Shown here piece by piece: positions 1-8,806 of a stretch of 64,000 bases of DNA. The notes beneath the pieces were generated by a model. The model worked only from the letters and a program-made list of their open reading frames with translations, did not search any database and was not told where the DNA came from. This DNA comes from Ensifer adhaerens (lineage in GTDB: Bacteria; Pseudomonadota; Alphaproteobacteria; Rhizobiales; Rhizobiaceae), in contig NZ_CP083349.1 of assembly GCF_020035535.1 (NCBI RefSeq), positions 3,348,501 through 3,412,500 of the forward strand. Direction: 5' to 3'. The translations under genes and the position numbers were made by a program. Positions within the stretch are counted from its first letter, which is position 1. Each line of letters opens with the position of its first letter.

Positions 1-2141
1 TCCTGCTCGTGCGCCTGTGGCCGGTCATGGCCGGCACCGAGGCCTGGTTCTGGATCGTCGGCCTCGCCGGGCTTTCCACCCTGCTGCTCGGCGCCTATTT
101 CGCCATCTTCCAGCAGGACCTCAAAGGCCTGCTCGCCTATTCCACCATCAGCCATCTCGGCCTCATCACGGTGCTCCTGAGCCTCGGAAGCCCGCTTGCC
201 GCAGTCGCCGCGGTCTTCCACATCGTCAACCACGCCACCTTCAAGGCATCGCTGTTCATGGCGGCCGGCATCATCGACCACGAGACCGGGACGCGCGACA
301 TGCGCAAGCTCGGCGGGCTGATCCGCTACATGCCGGGAACGGCAGTCCTCGCCATGGTCGCAAGTGCTGCCATGGCCGGCGTGCCGCTCTTGAACGGCTT
401 CATCTCCAAGGAGATGTTCTTCGCCGAGGCAATCGAAACGCACCAGGCCAACATCCTCGACACGATGACGCCCTATGTCGCGACGCTCGCCGGCATGTTT
501 GCCGTCACCTATTCGCTGCGCTTCATCCATAGCGTCTTCTTCGGCAAGGCGCCGGAGGACCTGCCGAAGGTACCGCACGAGCCGCCGCGCTGGATGCGCG
601 TGCCGATCGAGTTCCTGGTACTCGCCTGCCTGGTTGTCGGCATCATCCCGGCGATCACCATCGGCCCGTTCCTGCACACGGCGGTCGTATCGATCCTCGG
701 CGCCACCACGCCCTATTACAGCCTTTCCGTCTGGCATGGCTGGAACCTGCCGCTGATCATGAGCTTCGTCGCGCTTGCGGGAGGCGTCGGCCTCTATTTC
801 CTGATGCGCAACTACCTCGCGACCAGCGTCGAAGGGCCGCCGATCTTCCGCCTCCTGCACGGCCAGCGCATCTTCGAGCGCGTGCTGGTGACGCTCTCCT
901 GGAAATGGGCGCGTTCGCTCGAGCAGCGCCTCGGCACCCGGCGCCTACAGCCGCAGATGCGTTTCCTGGTCTTCATCGCCGTTGCGGCCGGCGCCCTGCC
1001 GCTGCTTCTTTCCCAATACGAGCTGCCGCCGCTTCTCGTTCGCAGCATCGATCCAGCCTTCGCCCTGCTCTGGGCCGTCGGCATCGCCTGCGCGATCGGT
1101 GCGGCGATCCTCGCAAAATTCCACCGGCTGGCTGCACTCGTGCTGCTCGGCGGCGCCGGTCTCACCACCTGCCTGACCTTCGTCTGGCTTTCGGCGCCCG
1201 ACCTTGCCGTGACCCAGTTGCTGGTCGAGATCGTCACGACCGTCCTCATCCTGCTCGGCCTTCGCTGGCTGCCTAAGCGCATCGAAGACACGCAGGAATC
1301 CGAACTGCTTTCGCTCAGGGTCCGCTTCCGCCGCCTGCGCGACTTCCTGCTGGCGGTCACCGCCGGCGGCGGCGTGGCGCTCATCGCCTATACGATGATG
1401 ACCCGTCCACTGCCGGACACGATCGCCAGCTACTTCCTCGAGCGCGCCTACAAGGAAGGCGGCGGCACCAACGTCGTCAACGTCATCCTCGTCGATTTCC
1501 GCGGCTTCGACACGCTCGGCGAAATCGCCGTTCTGGCGATCGTCGCGCTCACGGTCTTCGCTCTGCTCCTGCGCTTCCGCCCGCAGGCCGACAGCCTGGA
1601 GGCGCCGGAACAGCAGCGCGTCCAGAACGCCTTCGACGACGATCATCCGGATCGCAGCAAAGGCGACAGCGTTGCCGAGTACCTGTTCGTACCGTCGGTC
1701 ATCATGCGCTGGATGTTCCCGGTCATCGGCATGCTGGCGGCCTACCTGTTCCTGCGCGGCCATGACCTGCCGGGTGGCGGCTTTGCGGCCGGTATCGCCA
1801 TGTCCATCGGCTTCATCCTGCAGTACATGTCCGGAGGCACCCGCTGGGTCGAAGAACGGCTGCGCATCCACCCGCTTCGCTGGATGAGCATCGGGCTGCT
1901 GGTCGCCGCGACCACCGGCATCGGTTCATGGCTCTTCGGCTATCCGTTCCTGACCTCGCATGCGCAATACGTCACACTGCCGATCGTCGGGAAGTTTCCG
2001 CTGGCGAGCGCGTTATTCTTCGATCTCGGCGTCTTCTCGCTGGTGCTCGGCGCAACGGTGCTGATCCTCATCGCGCTGGCCCACCAGTCGATCCGCGCGC
2101 CGCGTGCTCATGCACGCGCCATGCGAAAGGAGGCACGCTAA
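1..2141 (+). CDS. phaAB: PhaAB/MrpA-MrpB fused subunit of monovalent cation/H+ antiporter (5' end outside window)
   Basis: Fused A/B subunit of a Mrp/Pha-type K+(Na+)/H+ antiporter of the inner membrane, which couples proton entry to cation export for pH and salt homeostasis. The reading frame is already open at base 3, so about the first 250-300 residues lie upstream of the window. The visible N-terminal part is the ND5-like proton-channel domain, with motifs such as LAYSTISHLG, FHIVNHATFKASLF and LLNGFISKEM. A middle hydrophobic MrpA-specific region follows. The last ~150 residues are an MrpB domain (LRGHDLPGGGFAAGI). A/B fusion is known in rhizobial pha operons. The TAA stop overlaps the phaC start by one base, so the six downstream genes are probably translationally coupled. 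K+ versus Na+ preference cannot be read from sequence. Confidence 0.93.
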   Translation, partial: LLVRLWPVMAGTEAWFWIVGLAGLSTLLLGAYFAIFQQDLKGLLAYSTISHLGLITVLLSLGSPLAAVAAVFHIVNHATFKASLFMAAGIIDHETGTRDMRKLGGLIRYMPGTAVLAMVASAAMAGVPLLNGFISKEMFFAEAIETHQANILDTMTPYVATLAGMFAVTYSLRFIHSVFFGKAPEDLPKVPHEPPRWMRVPIEFLVLACLVVGIIPAITIGPFLHTAVVSILGATTPYYSLSVWHGWNLPLIMSFVALAGGVGLYFLMRNYLATSVEGPPIFRLLHGQRIFERVLVTLSWKWARSLEQRLGTRRLQPQMRFLVFIAVAAGALPLLLSQYELPPLLVRSIDPAFALLWAVGIACAIGAAILAKFHRLAALVLLGGAGLTTCLTFVWLSAPDLAVTQLLVEIVTTVLILLGLRWLPKRIEDTQESELLSLRVRFRRLRDFLLAVTAGGGVALIAYTMMTRPLPDTIASYFLERAYKEGGGTNVVNVILVDFRGFDTLGEIAVLAIVALTVFALLLRFRPQADSLEAPEQQRVQNAFDDDHPDRSKGDSVAEYLFVPSVIMRWMFPVIGMLAAYLFLRGHDLPGGGFAAGIAMSIGFILQYMSGGTRWVEERLRIHPLRWMSIGLLVAATTGIGSWLFGYPFLTSHAQYVTLPIVGKFPLASALFFDLGVFSLVLGATVLILIALAHQSIRAPRAHARAMRKEAR

Positions 2142-2488
2142 TGGAGATCATTCTCTCTGTTGCTATCGGCGTGCTGACGGCTTCCGGCGTCTACCTGCTG
2201 CTGCGCCCGCGCACCTATCAGGTGATCATCGGCCTTTCTCTGCTCTCCTATGCGGTCAACCTCTTCATCTTCGGCATGGGGCGCCTTCGCGTGAACGCGC
2301 CGCCGGTGCTAGAGCCCGGTGGCGTGGGCGATCTCAGCCGCTTCACCGATCCGGTGCCACAGGCGCTCGTGCTGACTGCGATCGTCATCGGCTTCGCCAT
2401 GACCGCGCTCTTCCTCGTCGTGCTGCTCGCCTCGCGCGGCTTTACCGGCACCGACCATGTCGACGGCAGGGAGCAGCGCCATGACTAA
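2141..2488 (+). CDS. phaC: PhaC/MrpC antiporter subunit
   Basis: Small NuoK-like subunit (115 aa) of the same cation/proton antiporter, with three predicted membrane helices. They include GVYLLLRPRTYQVIIGLSLL, a central helix ending before GMGRLRVNAPP, and PQALVLTAIVIGFAMTALFL. The PQALVLTAIVIG stretch is typical of MrpC/NuoK proteins. The start is the ATG that overlaps the phaAB stop (TAATG), preceded by a strong AAAGGAGG ribosome site at about 2126-2133. An in-frame extension to 1928 would overlap phaAB coding sequence and is not credible. The 3' end overlaps phaD by 8 bp. Confidence 0.93.
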   Translation: MEIILSVAIGVLTASGVYLLLRPRTYQVIIGLSLLSYAVNLFIFGMGRLRVNAPPVLEPGGVGDLSRFTDPVPQALVLTAIVIGFAMTALFLVVLLASRGFTGTDHVDGREQRHD

Positions 2489-4097
2489 CTGGATGCACCA
2501 CCTGCTGATCCTGCCGATCCTGCTGCCGCTGATGGTCGGGGCCGCGATGATCCCGATCGACGAGCGCAACCGCATGATGAAGGGCGTGATGGGCTTCGTC
2601 TCGACGCTCGCGCTTTTCGTGCTTTCGATGGTGCTGATGCGCATTGCCTCGATGGAAGGGGCGCCGGCCGGCAACGGCGTCTACCAGCTCGGCAACTGGC
2701 CGGCACCCTTCGGCATCGTTCTGGTGCTCGATCGTCTGTCGGCGCTGATGCTCTGCCTCACGAGCGGACTGGCGCTTGCCGCCCAGGCCTATTCCATCGC
2801 CCGCTGGCACACGTCGGGTCATCACTTCCATTCGCTGTTCCAGCTGCTGATCGCCGGTCTCAACGGTTCATTCCTCACCGGTGACCTGTTCAACCTCTTC
2901 GTCTTCTTCGAGATGATGCTGGCGGCGTCCTACGGCCTGCTCCTGCATGGTTCCGGGCCGCTACGCGTCAAGGCAGGTCTGCACTACGTCGCGATCAACC
3001 TCGCCGCCTCGTCGCTCTTCCTCATCGGCGTCAGCCTGATCTACGGTGCGACCGGTACGCTCAACATGGCCGATCTCTCGATCAAGCTGGCGACGCTCTC
3101 GCCGGACGATCGCCAGATGGTCGAGGTCGGCGCCGGCGTGCTCGGTGTCGCCTTCCTGGTCAAAGCCGGCATGTGGCCCTTGAGCTTCTGGCTGCCGACG
3201 GCCTATTCGGCCGCAACGCCTCCCGTCGCCGCCGTATTTGCGATCCTGACCAAGGTCGGCATCTACGTCATCCTCAGGCTTTCGCTGCTGGTCTTCGGCG
3301 CAAGCGCCGGGGCCTCCGCAGGCTTCGGCCAGCCGATCCTTATTGCAGGCGGACTGCTGACAATCGCCTTTGGCGCGATCGGCGTGCTCGCTTCGCAGGC
3401 GATGGGTCGCCTTGCGGCCTATTCGGTACTCGTTTCCTCCGGCACCTTGCTCGCGGCCATCGGCCTCGGCCACCCGAGCATGATTGCCGGGGCGCTCTTC
3501 TACCTCGTCAGCTCGACGCTGACGATCGCCGCCTTCTTCCTCCTGATCGAACTGGTCGAACGCGGCCGTGACGCCGGCGCCGACGTTCTGGCGGTGACGA
3601 TGGAGGCCTATGGCGATGCCGACGAGGACGAGGAGGAAGAAGAGGTCGGCGCCGCGATCCCCGGCACCATGGCGATCCTCGGCCTCTGCTTCTGCCTTTG
3701 CGCCCTGCTGCTGGCCGGCCTGCCGCCGCTCTCGGGCTTCGTCGCCAAGTTCGCGATCCTCAGCGGTCTCTTCGGCCTGTCGGGAACGGAAGCTGCGCCG
3801 GCGATTTCCGCAGCCGACTGGACCTATGTCACGCTGCTGATCGTCTCCGGTCTTGCGGCGATGATCGCCATGAACCGCGTGGGCATCCGCACCTTCTGGG
3901 CATCGATCGAAAACACCGTGCCGCGGGTGGTCGTCATCGAGATCACCCCCGTCGTCGTGCTGCTCGCCACCTGCATCTTCCTGAGCGTGCAGGCCGGCCC
4001 AACGATGCGTTACATGCAGGCGACCGCGGATTCGCTGTTCGATCCCGCCGGCTATACGGAACGCGTGCTCACGGCACCCCGGGCGGGAGGGCAATAA
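2481..4097 (+). CDS. phaD: PhaD/MrpD antiporter subunit
   Basis: ND2/ND4-like proton-translocating subunit (538 aa) of the Pha antiporter, with about 14 predicted membrane helices. Family signatures include NGSFLTGDLFNLFVFFEMML, the conserved KAGMWPLSFWLP containing the ion-path lysine, and LPPLSGFVAKFAIL. The start at 2481 (MTNWMHHLL) has a GGGAG ribosome site 8 bases upstream. An upstream in-frame ATG at 2457 lies deeper inside phaC and is less likely. Around residues 375-395 there is a very acidic cytoplasmic loop (DADEDEEEEEVG) between helices. It overlaps the end of phaC, consistent with translational coupling. Confidence 0.93.
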   Translation: MTNWMHHLLILPILLPLMVGAAMIPIDERNRMMKGVMGFVSTLALFVLSMVLMRIASMEGAPAGNGVYQLGNWPAPFGIVLVLDRLSALMLCLTSGLALAAQAYSIARWHTSGHHFHSLFQLLIAGLNGSFLTGDLFNLFVFFEMMLAASYGLLLHGSGPLRVKAGLHYVAINLAASSLFLIGVSLIYGATGTLNMADLSIKLATLSPDDRQMVEVGAGVLGVAFLVKAGMWPLSFWLPTAYSAATPPVAAVFAILTKVGIYVILRLSLLVFGASAGASAGFGQPILIAGGLLTIAFGAIGVLASQAMGRLAAYSVLVSSGTLLAAIGLGHPSMIAGALFYLVSSTLTIAAFFLLIELVERGRDAGADVLAVTMEAYGDADEDEEEEEVGAAIPGTMAILGLCFCLCALLLAGLPPLSGFVAKFAILSGLFGLSGTEAAPAISAADWTYVTLLIVSGLAAMIAMNRVGIRTFWASIENTVPRVVVIEITPVVVLLATCIFLSVQAGPTMRYMQATADSLFDPAGYTERVLTAPRAGGQ

Positions 4098-4099
4098 CG

Positions 4100-4585
4100 A
4101 TGCGCATCTGGCTCCCCTATCCTTTGCTGTCGATTGCCCTGCTCATCATCTGGGTGCTGCTCAATCAATCGGTCGCCCCTGGCACCCTGGTCATGGGCAC
4201 GATCCTGGCGACTGGCCTCAGCTGGGTGACGCTGAAGCTCAGCCCGGTCCGCTCGCACCCGCACCGGATCCTCTTGATACTGCGCTTCGGCTTTGCCGTG
4301 GCACTCGACGTCATACGATCCAACCTTGCCGTCGTCGGAGTCATCCTGCGTGGCCGGCGCCGTCCGCCGAGCTCAGGCTTCCTGACGGTCGATATCGATC
4401 TCGAAGACGAAAATGCCCTGGCGCTGCTCGCCTGCGTGATGACGGCAACACCCGGAACGGCCTGGCTCGAATACGATCGCGGGCGCAAGTCCCTGCTCTT
4501 CCACGTGCTCGACATGGAGAACGAGGACGTCTGGCTCGATACGGTCAAGCGCTACGAAGCCGCATTGAAGGAGATATTCGGATGA
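4100..4585 (+). CDS. phaE: PhaE/MrpE antiporter subunit
   Basis: MrpE-type subunit of 161 aa, the usual length for PhaE. It has two N-terminal membrane helices (about residues 5-22 and 28-45) and a cytoplasmic domain bearing the family stretch DLEDENALALLACVMTATPG and a C-terminal FHVLDMENE motif. MrpE is required for assembly or full activity of the antiporter. The start ATG at 4100 lies 2 nt after the phaD stop, with GGGAGGG upstream at 4086-4092. The 3' end overlaps phaF in an ATGA arrangement. Confidence 0.92.
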   Translation: MRIWLPYPLLSIALLIIWVLLNQSVAPGTLVMGTILATGLSWVTLKLSPVRSHPHRILLILRFGFAVALDVIRSNLAVVGVILRGRRRPPSSGFLTVDIDLEDENALALLACVMTATPGTAWLEYDRGRKSLLFHVLDMENEDVWLDTVKRYEAALKEIFG

Positions 4586-4863
4586 TGGAACTTACGATCA
4601 TCTGGTCGATCCTGATTGCCCAGATCATGCTCGGCCTGGCGATGGCCTTCGCCTTCTACCGCATGGTGAGAGGGCCGCGCGCCCAGGATCGCATCCTCGG
4701 TCTCGACACGCTTTACATCAACGCGATGCTGATGCTGCTCACCTTCGGCATCCGCACCGCGAACTCGATCTATTTCGAATCGGCACTGATCGTCGCGCTG
4801 ATCGGCTTCGTCTCGTCGATCGCCTTCGGCAAGTTCCTCATGCGTGGGGAGATCATCGAATGA
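4582..4863 (+). CDS. phaF: PhaF/MrpF antiporter subunit
   Basis: Small (93 aa) three-helix MrpF subunit. The cytoplasmic loop FYRMVRGPRAQDRILGLDTL, with its conserved RGP and DR residues, and the last helix (ALIVALIGFVSSIAFGKFL) are diagnostic. In other bacteria MrpF homologues have been linked to efflux of cations or cholate. Here its place between phaE and phaG makes the antiporter role clear. Start and stop overlap their neighbours by 4 nt on both sides. An ATG one codon later (4585) is an equally possible start. Confidence 0.92.
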   Translation: MMELTIIWSILIAQIMLGLAMAFAFYRMVRGPRAQDRILGLDTLYINAMLMLLTFGIRTANSIYFESALIVALIGFVSSIAFGKFLMRGEIIE

Positions 4864-5231
4864 ACCATCTCACCGACCTCCCTGTCTGGGCGGCAGTTCT
4901 CGTCTGTGGGCTTACCGTTCTCGGCGCCGCGGTGGCGCTGATCGGCTCGGTCGGCCTGCTCAGGTTCACCAGTTTCTACGAACGCCTGCATGCGCCGACA
5001 CTGGCGACCAGCGGCGGCGTGCTGATGATCTGCACCGCCTCGATCATCTGCTTCGCGGTGCTGCAAAGCCGTTGGGTGTTCCACGAAATCCTGATCATCG
5101 TCTTCGTCGTCGTCACCACACCAGTGACGCTGATGCTGCTCGGGCAGGCAGCGCTCTACCGCGACCGTGTCGAAGAAAAGCGGGGCGTCCCGCTGAAACA
5201 GCGGCCGTCCCGCGAAGAACCGGCGGAATAG
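4860..5231 (+). CDS. phaG: PhaG/MrpG antiporter subunit
   Basis: MrpG subunit (123 aa) with three predicted membrane helices. The family signature is VALIGSVGLLRFTSFYERLHAPT near residues 25-45, followed by a TSGGVLMICTASI helix. It is the last gene of the phaAB-G operon. The start overlaps the phaF stop (ATGA). The hydrophilic C-terminal tail (EEKRGVPLKQRPSREEPAE) is variable in the family. Only 55 bp separate its stop from that of the convergent cobM, and no clear intrinsic terminator is visible there. Confidence 0.92.
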   Translation: MNHLTDLPVWAAVLVCGLTVLGAAVALIGSVGLLRFTSFYERLHAPTLATSGGVLMICTASIICFAVLQSRWVFHEILIIVFVVVTTPVTLMLLGQAALYRDRVEEKRGVPLKQRPSREEPAE

Positions 5232-5286
5232 GTTTCAAACCGCTTCTAGACAGGAAACTCAGGACTGCATCCCATGGGAGCGCGGC

Positions 5287-6048
5287 CTATTCTCCGCGCC
5301 CTCTGAAGCGCCGCTGATAGGCGGGATCATAAAGCGAGCTTTCACGGAAGTCGGAGGCTTCGAGCCCGGGGCCGACGAAGATCAGCGCCGTGCGCTCGAT
5401 CGGCTCTTCGGCCACCTTGGCGCCGATATCGGCAAGCGTGCCGCGCACCACCCGCTCGTCCGGCCAGGAAGCCTTGACGACGATGGCGACCGGGCAGTCG
5501 GCGCCGTAGAGCGGCGTCAGTTCCTCGACCACCTGCTGGAGCGCGTGTATGGCGAGATGGATCGCCAGCGTCGATCCCGTGGCGCCGAAGGCCGAAAGCG
5601 TTTCGCTGTTCGGCATCGGCGAGGCGCGGCCCGAAACACGGGTCAGCACCAGGCTCTGGGCAACCGCTGGAATGGTGAGCTCGCGCCCCAGCGCCGCGGC
5701 GGCCGCCGCAAAGGACGGAACGCCCGGCGTCATCGTATAGGCGATGCCGTGCTTCTCCAGCCGACGGATCTGCTCGGCCACAGCGCTCCAGACCGAGAGG
5801 TCGCCGGAATGCAGCCGCGCCACATCCAGTCCGTCAGCCTCCGCCCTCAGATATTCCGCCTCGATCTCGTCGAGCGACATCGGTGCCGTGTCGACGATCC
5901 GGGCGCCCGGCGGGCAGTACTGCAGGAGCTCAGGCGAAACGATCGATCCGGCATAGAGGCAGACCGGGCAGCGCCCGATCAGGTCGCGCCCGCGCACCGT
6001 AATCAGATCCGCCGCGCCCGGGCCTGCTCCGATGAAATGTACCGTCAT
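5287..6048 (-). CDS. cobM: Precorrin-4 C11-methyltransferase
   Basis: SAM-dependent tetrapyrrole methylase that methylates C-11 of precorrin-4 to give precorrin-5 in the aerobic cobalamin pathway. It is a cytosolic protein of 253 aa, the expected length. The N-terminal [14 protein letters not shown] loop (residues 7-20) and the [15 protein letters not shown] and [15 protein letters not shown] motifs are the SAM/substrate pocket motifs of the CobM/CbiF family. It is the promoter-distal gene after cobL (19-nt gap) and converges with phaG. Conservation of these motifs suggests a working enzyme. Confidence 0.95.
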   Translation of the reverse strand: MTVHFIGAGPGAADLITVRGRDLIGRCPVCLYAGSIVSPELLQYCPPGARIVDTAPMSLDEIEAEYLRAEADGLDVARLHSGDLSVWSAVAEQIRRLEKHGIAYTMTPGVPSFAAAAAALGRELTIPAVAQSLVLTRVSGRASPMPNSETLSAFGATGSTLAIHLAIHALQQVVEELTPLYGADCPVAIVVKASWPDERVVRGTLADIGAKVAEEPIERTALIFVGPGLEASDFRESSLYDPAYQRRFRGRGE

Positions 6049-6067
6049 AGAAGATTACTCCAAGAAT

Positions 6068-7309
6068 TTAGCGCTTCGTCCACGCCCATTGAGTGACCGG
6101 CATGGCCGGCTTCCAGCCGGTCATCGCACCCACCGGGCCGGCCCGCGCGATATCGATGCGGATCAGCGAACCGCCAAGCCGCGCGTGATGATCGAGCAGC
6201 ACTACTTCCATGTCCGTCGTCACCGCATTGGCGACCAATCGTCCGCCGGGGCCAAGTGCGGCGATTGCCGCGGCCATCACGCCGTCTTCGCTGCCGCCGC
6301 CACCGATGAAGATCGCGTCCGGCTGTGGCAGACCGGCAAGCGCCGCCGGCGCCTCGCCTTCGACCACCGTCAATCCGGGCACGCCGAACATCGTTGCATT
6401 GCGGCCGATGCGCGCTGCCCGCTCCGGCTCCACCTCGATGGTGATCGCCTGCATCGTCGGATCGGCCAGCATCCATTCGATGCCGATCGAGCCAGAGCCG
6501 CCGCCGATGTCCCAGAGCAGTTCGCCTTTGCGCGGCGCGAGGGCCGACAGCGTCAGCGCCCGCACCTCCCGCTTGGTGATCTGCCCGTCATGTTCAAACA
6601 GCGCGTCGTCACGGCCGGCCGCCAGCGGCAGGATGCGTGCGCCCTCGTCGGCCGCGACCTCGATCGCGCAGACGTTCAACGGATGCACGAGGCCGAGCAT
6701 GAAGCGCGCGGCAATCTGCGTCGTCACCCGTTCGCCGGCGCCGCCAAGCGCTTCGAGCACGGTCAGCCGCGACTGACCGAAACCACTTGCGACCAGAAGC
6801 TCGGCAAGATCCCGCGGCCCCGCCCCGTCCGATGTCAGAGTCAGGACACGCGCGCCCGGATGTAGGTGCGGCCGCACCAGATCGAGTGGCCGCCCATGCA
6901 CGGAAACGAGCGTCGCATCCTGCAGCGCCCAGCCGAGACGCGACGCGGCAAGGCTGATCGACGACGGTGCCGGAAGCGTGCGGATTTCGGCTGACGCGAT
7001 CCTGCGCGCCAGCGTCACGCCGACGCCGAAGAAGAACGGGTCGCCGGAGGCGAGCACCACGACCGGCGTGTCGCGGCGCGCGACGATCTCCACGACCGAA
7101 CGTTCGAGCGGGCTTAGCCAATTGTGCGCTTCGCCGGTGATGAGGGAAGCGGCGAGCTCCAGGTGGCGATGGCCGCCATAGACGACGGGTGCTTCGGCGA
7201 TCAGCCGCTTGGCCTCGTCGCCAAGACCCGCTACACCATCTTCACCGATACCGATGACGGTCAGCCAGGGGGAGACGATGGCGGGTTCGCTGTTCGACAC
7301 GTCAGCCAT
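6068..7309 (-). CDS. cobL: Precorrin-6B C5,15-methyltransferase (decarboxylating)
   Basis: Bifunctional enzyme that methylates C-5 and C-15 and decarboxylates the C-12 acetate of precorrin-6B to yield precorrin-8. The N-terminal half is a CbiE-like class III methylase (VIGIGEDGVAGLGDEAKRL, LASGDPFFFGVG). The C-terminal half is a CbiT-like class I methylase with SAM motif DIGGGSGSIGIEW. With the start at MADVSNSEP the protein is 413 aa, the length I recall for CobL of the SC510 strain. An upstream in-frame start at 7345 would run further into cobK. The start region overlaps the divergent cobK by 32 bp, and both ATGs sit in or near a CCATGG sequence. Confidence 0.95.
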   Translation of the reverse strand: MADVSNSEPAIVSPWLTVIGIGEDGVAGLGDEAKRLIAEAPVVYGGHRHLELAASLITGEAHNWLSPLERSVVEIVARRDTPVVVLASGDPFFFGVGVTLARRIASAEIRTLPAPSSISLAASRLGWALQDATLVSVHGRPLDLVRPHLHPGARVLTLTSDGAGPRDLAELLVASGFGQSRLTVLEALGGAGERVTTQIAARFMLGLVHPLNVCAIEVAADEGARILPLAAGRDDALFEHDGQITKREVRALTLSALAPRKGELLWDIGGGSGSIGIEWMLADPTMQAITIEVEPERAARIGRNATMFGVPGLTVVEGEAPAALAGLPQPDAIFIGGGGSEDGVMAAAIAALGPGGRLVANAVTTDMEVVLLDHHARLGGSLIRIDIARAGPVGAMTGWKPAMPVTQWAWTKR

Positions 7310-8063
7310 GGAAAAACCTCGCATTCTGATTTTGGGTGGCACCACCGAGGCGCGCGAGCTCGCGAGCCGGTTGGCCGAAGATGTCCGCTACGACACCGCA
7401 ATCTCGCTGGCCGGCCGCACTGCGGACCCGCGGCCGCAGCCGGTGAAGACGCGCATCGGCGGCTTCGGCGGCGCCGATGGACTGGCGCATTTCCTGCACG
7501 ATGAGAATATCGCGCTGCTGGTCGATGCGACGCACCCCTTTGCTGCGCGTATTTCGCACAATGCCGCGGACGCAGCGCAAAGAACCGGCGTTCCGCTGCT
7601 TGCCCTCCGAAGGCCGGAATGGCAACCGCTGCCTGGCGATCGCTGGAACACGGTCGACAGCGTTGTCGAGGCCGTGAACGCACTTGGCGATCGTCCACGC
7701 CGCGTCTTCCTCGCCATCGGTAGGCAGGAAGCCTTCCATTTCCAAGCCGCGCCGCAGCACAGCTACATTATCCGCAGCGTCGATCCAGTCACTCCGCCTC
7801 TCGATCTGCCCGACCAGGAAGCGATCCTGGCGACCGGCCCCTTTGCGGAGGCCGACGAAGCCGAGCTGCTCAAGGGCCGGCAGATCGACGTGATCGTCAC
7901 CAAGAACAGCGGCGGCAGCGCCACCTACGGCAAGATCGCCGCAGCGCGCCGGCTCGGCATCGAGGTGATCATGGTCGAGCGGCGCAAGCCCGCGGACGTG
8001 CCGACGGCGGGCAGTTGCGACGAGGCGCTCGACCGCATCGCTCACTGGTTCGCTCCAGCGTAG
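7278..8063 (+). CDS. cobK: Precorrin-6A reductase (antisense within the cob cluster)
   Basis: NADPH-dependent reductase that converts precorrin-6A to precorrin-6B. It is 261 aa when started at ATG 7278, which has a strong GGGGGAG ribosome site five bases upstream. An alternative start is MEKPRILILGG at 7308. The N-terminal ILILGGTTEARELASRL motif binds NADPH, and VDATHPFAARISHNA and TKNSGGSATYGKIAAAR are family signatures. It lies on the strand opposite to all other cob genes. It overlaps cobL by 32 bp at its 5' end and cobJ by 22 bp at its 3' end, so it needs its own promoter inside cobL. Confidence 0.95.
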   Translation: MAGSLFDTSAMEKPRILILGGTTEARELASRLAEDVRYDTAISLAGRTADPRPQPVKTRIGGFGGADGLAHFLHDENIALLVDATHPFAARISHNAADAAQRTGVPLLALRRPEWQPLPGDRWNTVDSVVEAVNALGDRPRRVFLAIGRQEAFHFQAAPQHSYIIRSVDPVTPPLDLPDQEAILATGPFAEADEAELLKGRQIDVIVTKNSGGSATYGKIAAARRLGIEVIMVERRKPADVPTAGSCDEALDRIAHWFAPA

Positions 8064-8806
8064 AAGCGCGGCGTATAGACGAGATCCGGCTGGCCGTCGC
8101 GCTCGACGATGCGCGTCTCCGGCGAGCCGATGATCACGCATGTCGCCATGTCGGCGCGGTTGGCATCGGCCTTGCCGAGCGGCATCACGGCGATCCGCTC
8201 GTCCGGCCGACCGGCCGCGCGACCGAAGATGATCGGCACCGTTGCCGGCAGAACGCCGCGCAGAAGCTCGAAGGCCTCGCCGAGCTGCCATGGCCGCGCC
8301 TTGCTGATCGGATTGTAGAGCGCAATGACGAAGCCCGCCTCCGCCGCCAGCCTGAGCCGTCGGGTGATCACTTCCCAGGGCTTCAGATTGTCGGAAAGCG
8401 AGATCGCGCAGAAATCATGACCAAGCGGCGCACCGATGCGGGCGGCAACGGCGAGCATCGCGGTCACGCCGGGCGTGATCACCAGTTCAACCGACTTCCA
8501 CTCCGCCGGCCCCTTGTCGATCGCCTCGCAGACGGCGGCCGCCATGGCAAAGACGCCGGGATCGCCGCCGGAAACCATGCAGACCTTCACGCCTGCCGCA
8601 GCCCGCGTCAACGCGACCTGCGCCCGATCGAGCTCCTCGCGATTGTCCGAGGCGACACGCACTTGATCAGGGCGGAGGTTCAGCCGATCGAGATAGGGAA
8701 AGTAGCCGTAGAATTCCTCAGCGGCGGCAACGGCTTCCGCCGTTTCCGGCGTCATCTGCTTGGCGCTCCCTGGGCCGGTACCGACGACGTAGAGCGTGCC
8801 GGTCAT
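8042..8806 (-). CDS. cobJ: Precorrin-3B C17-methyltransferase (ring contraction)
   Basis: SAM-dependent methylase that methylates C-17 of precorrin-3B and drives contraction of the macrocycle to precorrin-4. It is 254 aa, a normal CobJ length. Motifs are VVGTGPGSAKQMTPE (residues 7-21), VSGGDPGVFAMAAAVCEA and TPGVTAMLAVAARIGAPLGH. The later ALYNPISKARPWQ segment is typical of CobJ/CbiH. The start overlaps the cobI stop by 4 nt, so it belongs to the cobG-H-I-J operon. The 3' end runs 22 bp under the convergent cobK. Confidence 0.95.
   Translation of the reverse strand: MTGTLYVVGTGPGSAKQMTPETAEAVAAAEEFYGYFPYLDRLNLRPDQVRVASDNREELDRAQVALTRAAAGVKVCMVSGGDPGVFAMAAAVCEAIDKGPAEWKSVELVITPGVTAMLAVAARIGAPLGHDFCAISLSDNLKPWEVITRRLRLAAEAGFVIALYNPISKARPWQLGEAFELLRGVLPATVPIIFGRAAGRPDERIAVMPLGKADANRADMATCVIIGSPETRIVERDGQPDLVYTPRFYAGANQ

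Noticed and set aside
945..1871. 308-aa minus-strand open frame inside phaAB
   Set aside because: Antisense shadow of high-GC coding sequence, with no ribosome site and low-complexity Asp/Glu/Arg composition.
2961..4094. 377-aa minus-strand open frame opposite phaD
   Set aside because: Shadow frame; phaD has clear family motifs on the other strand.
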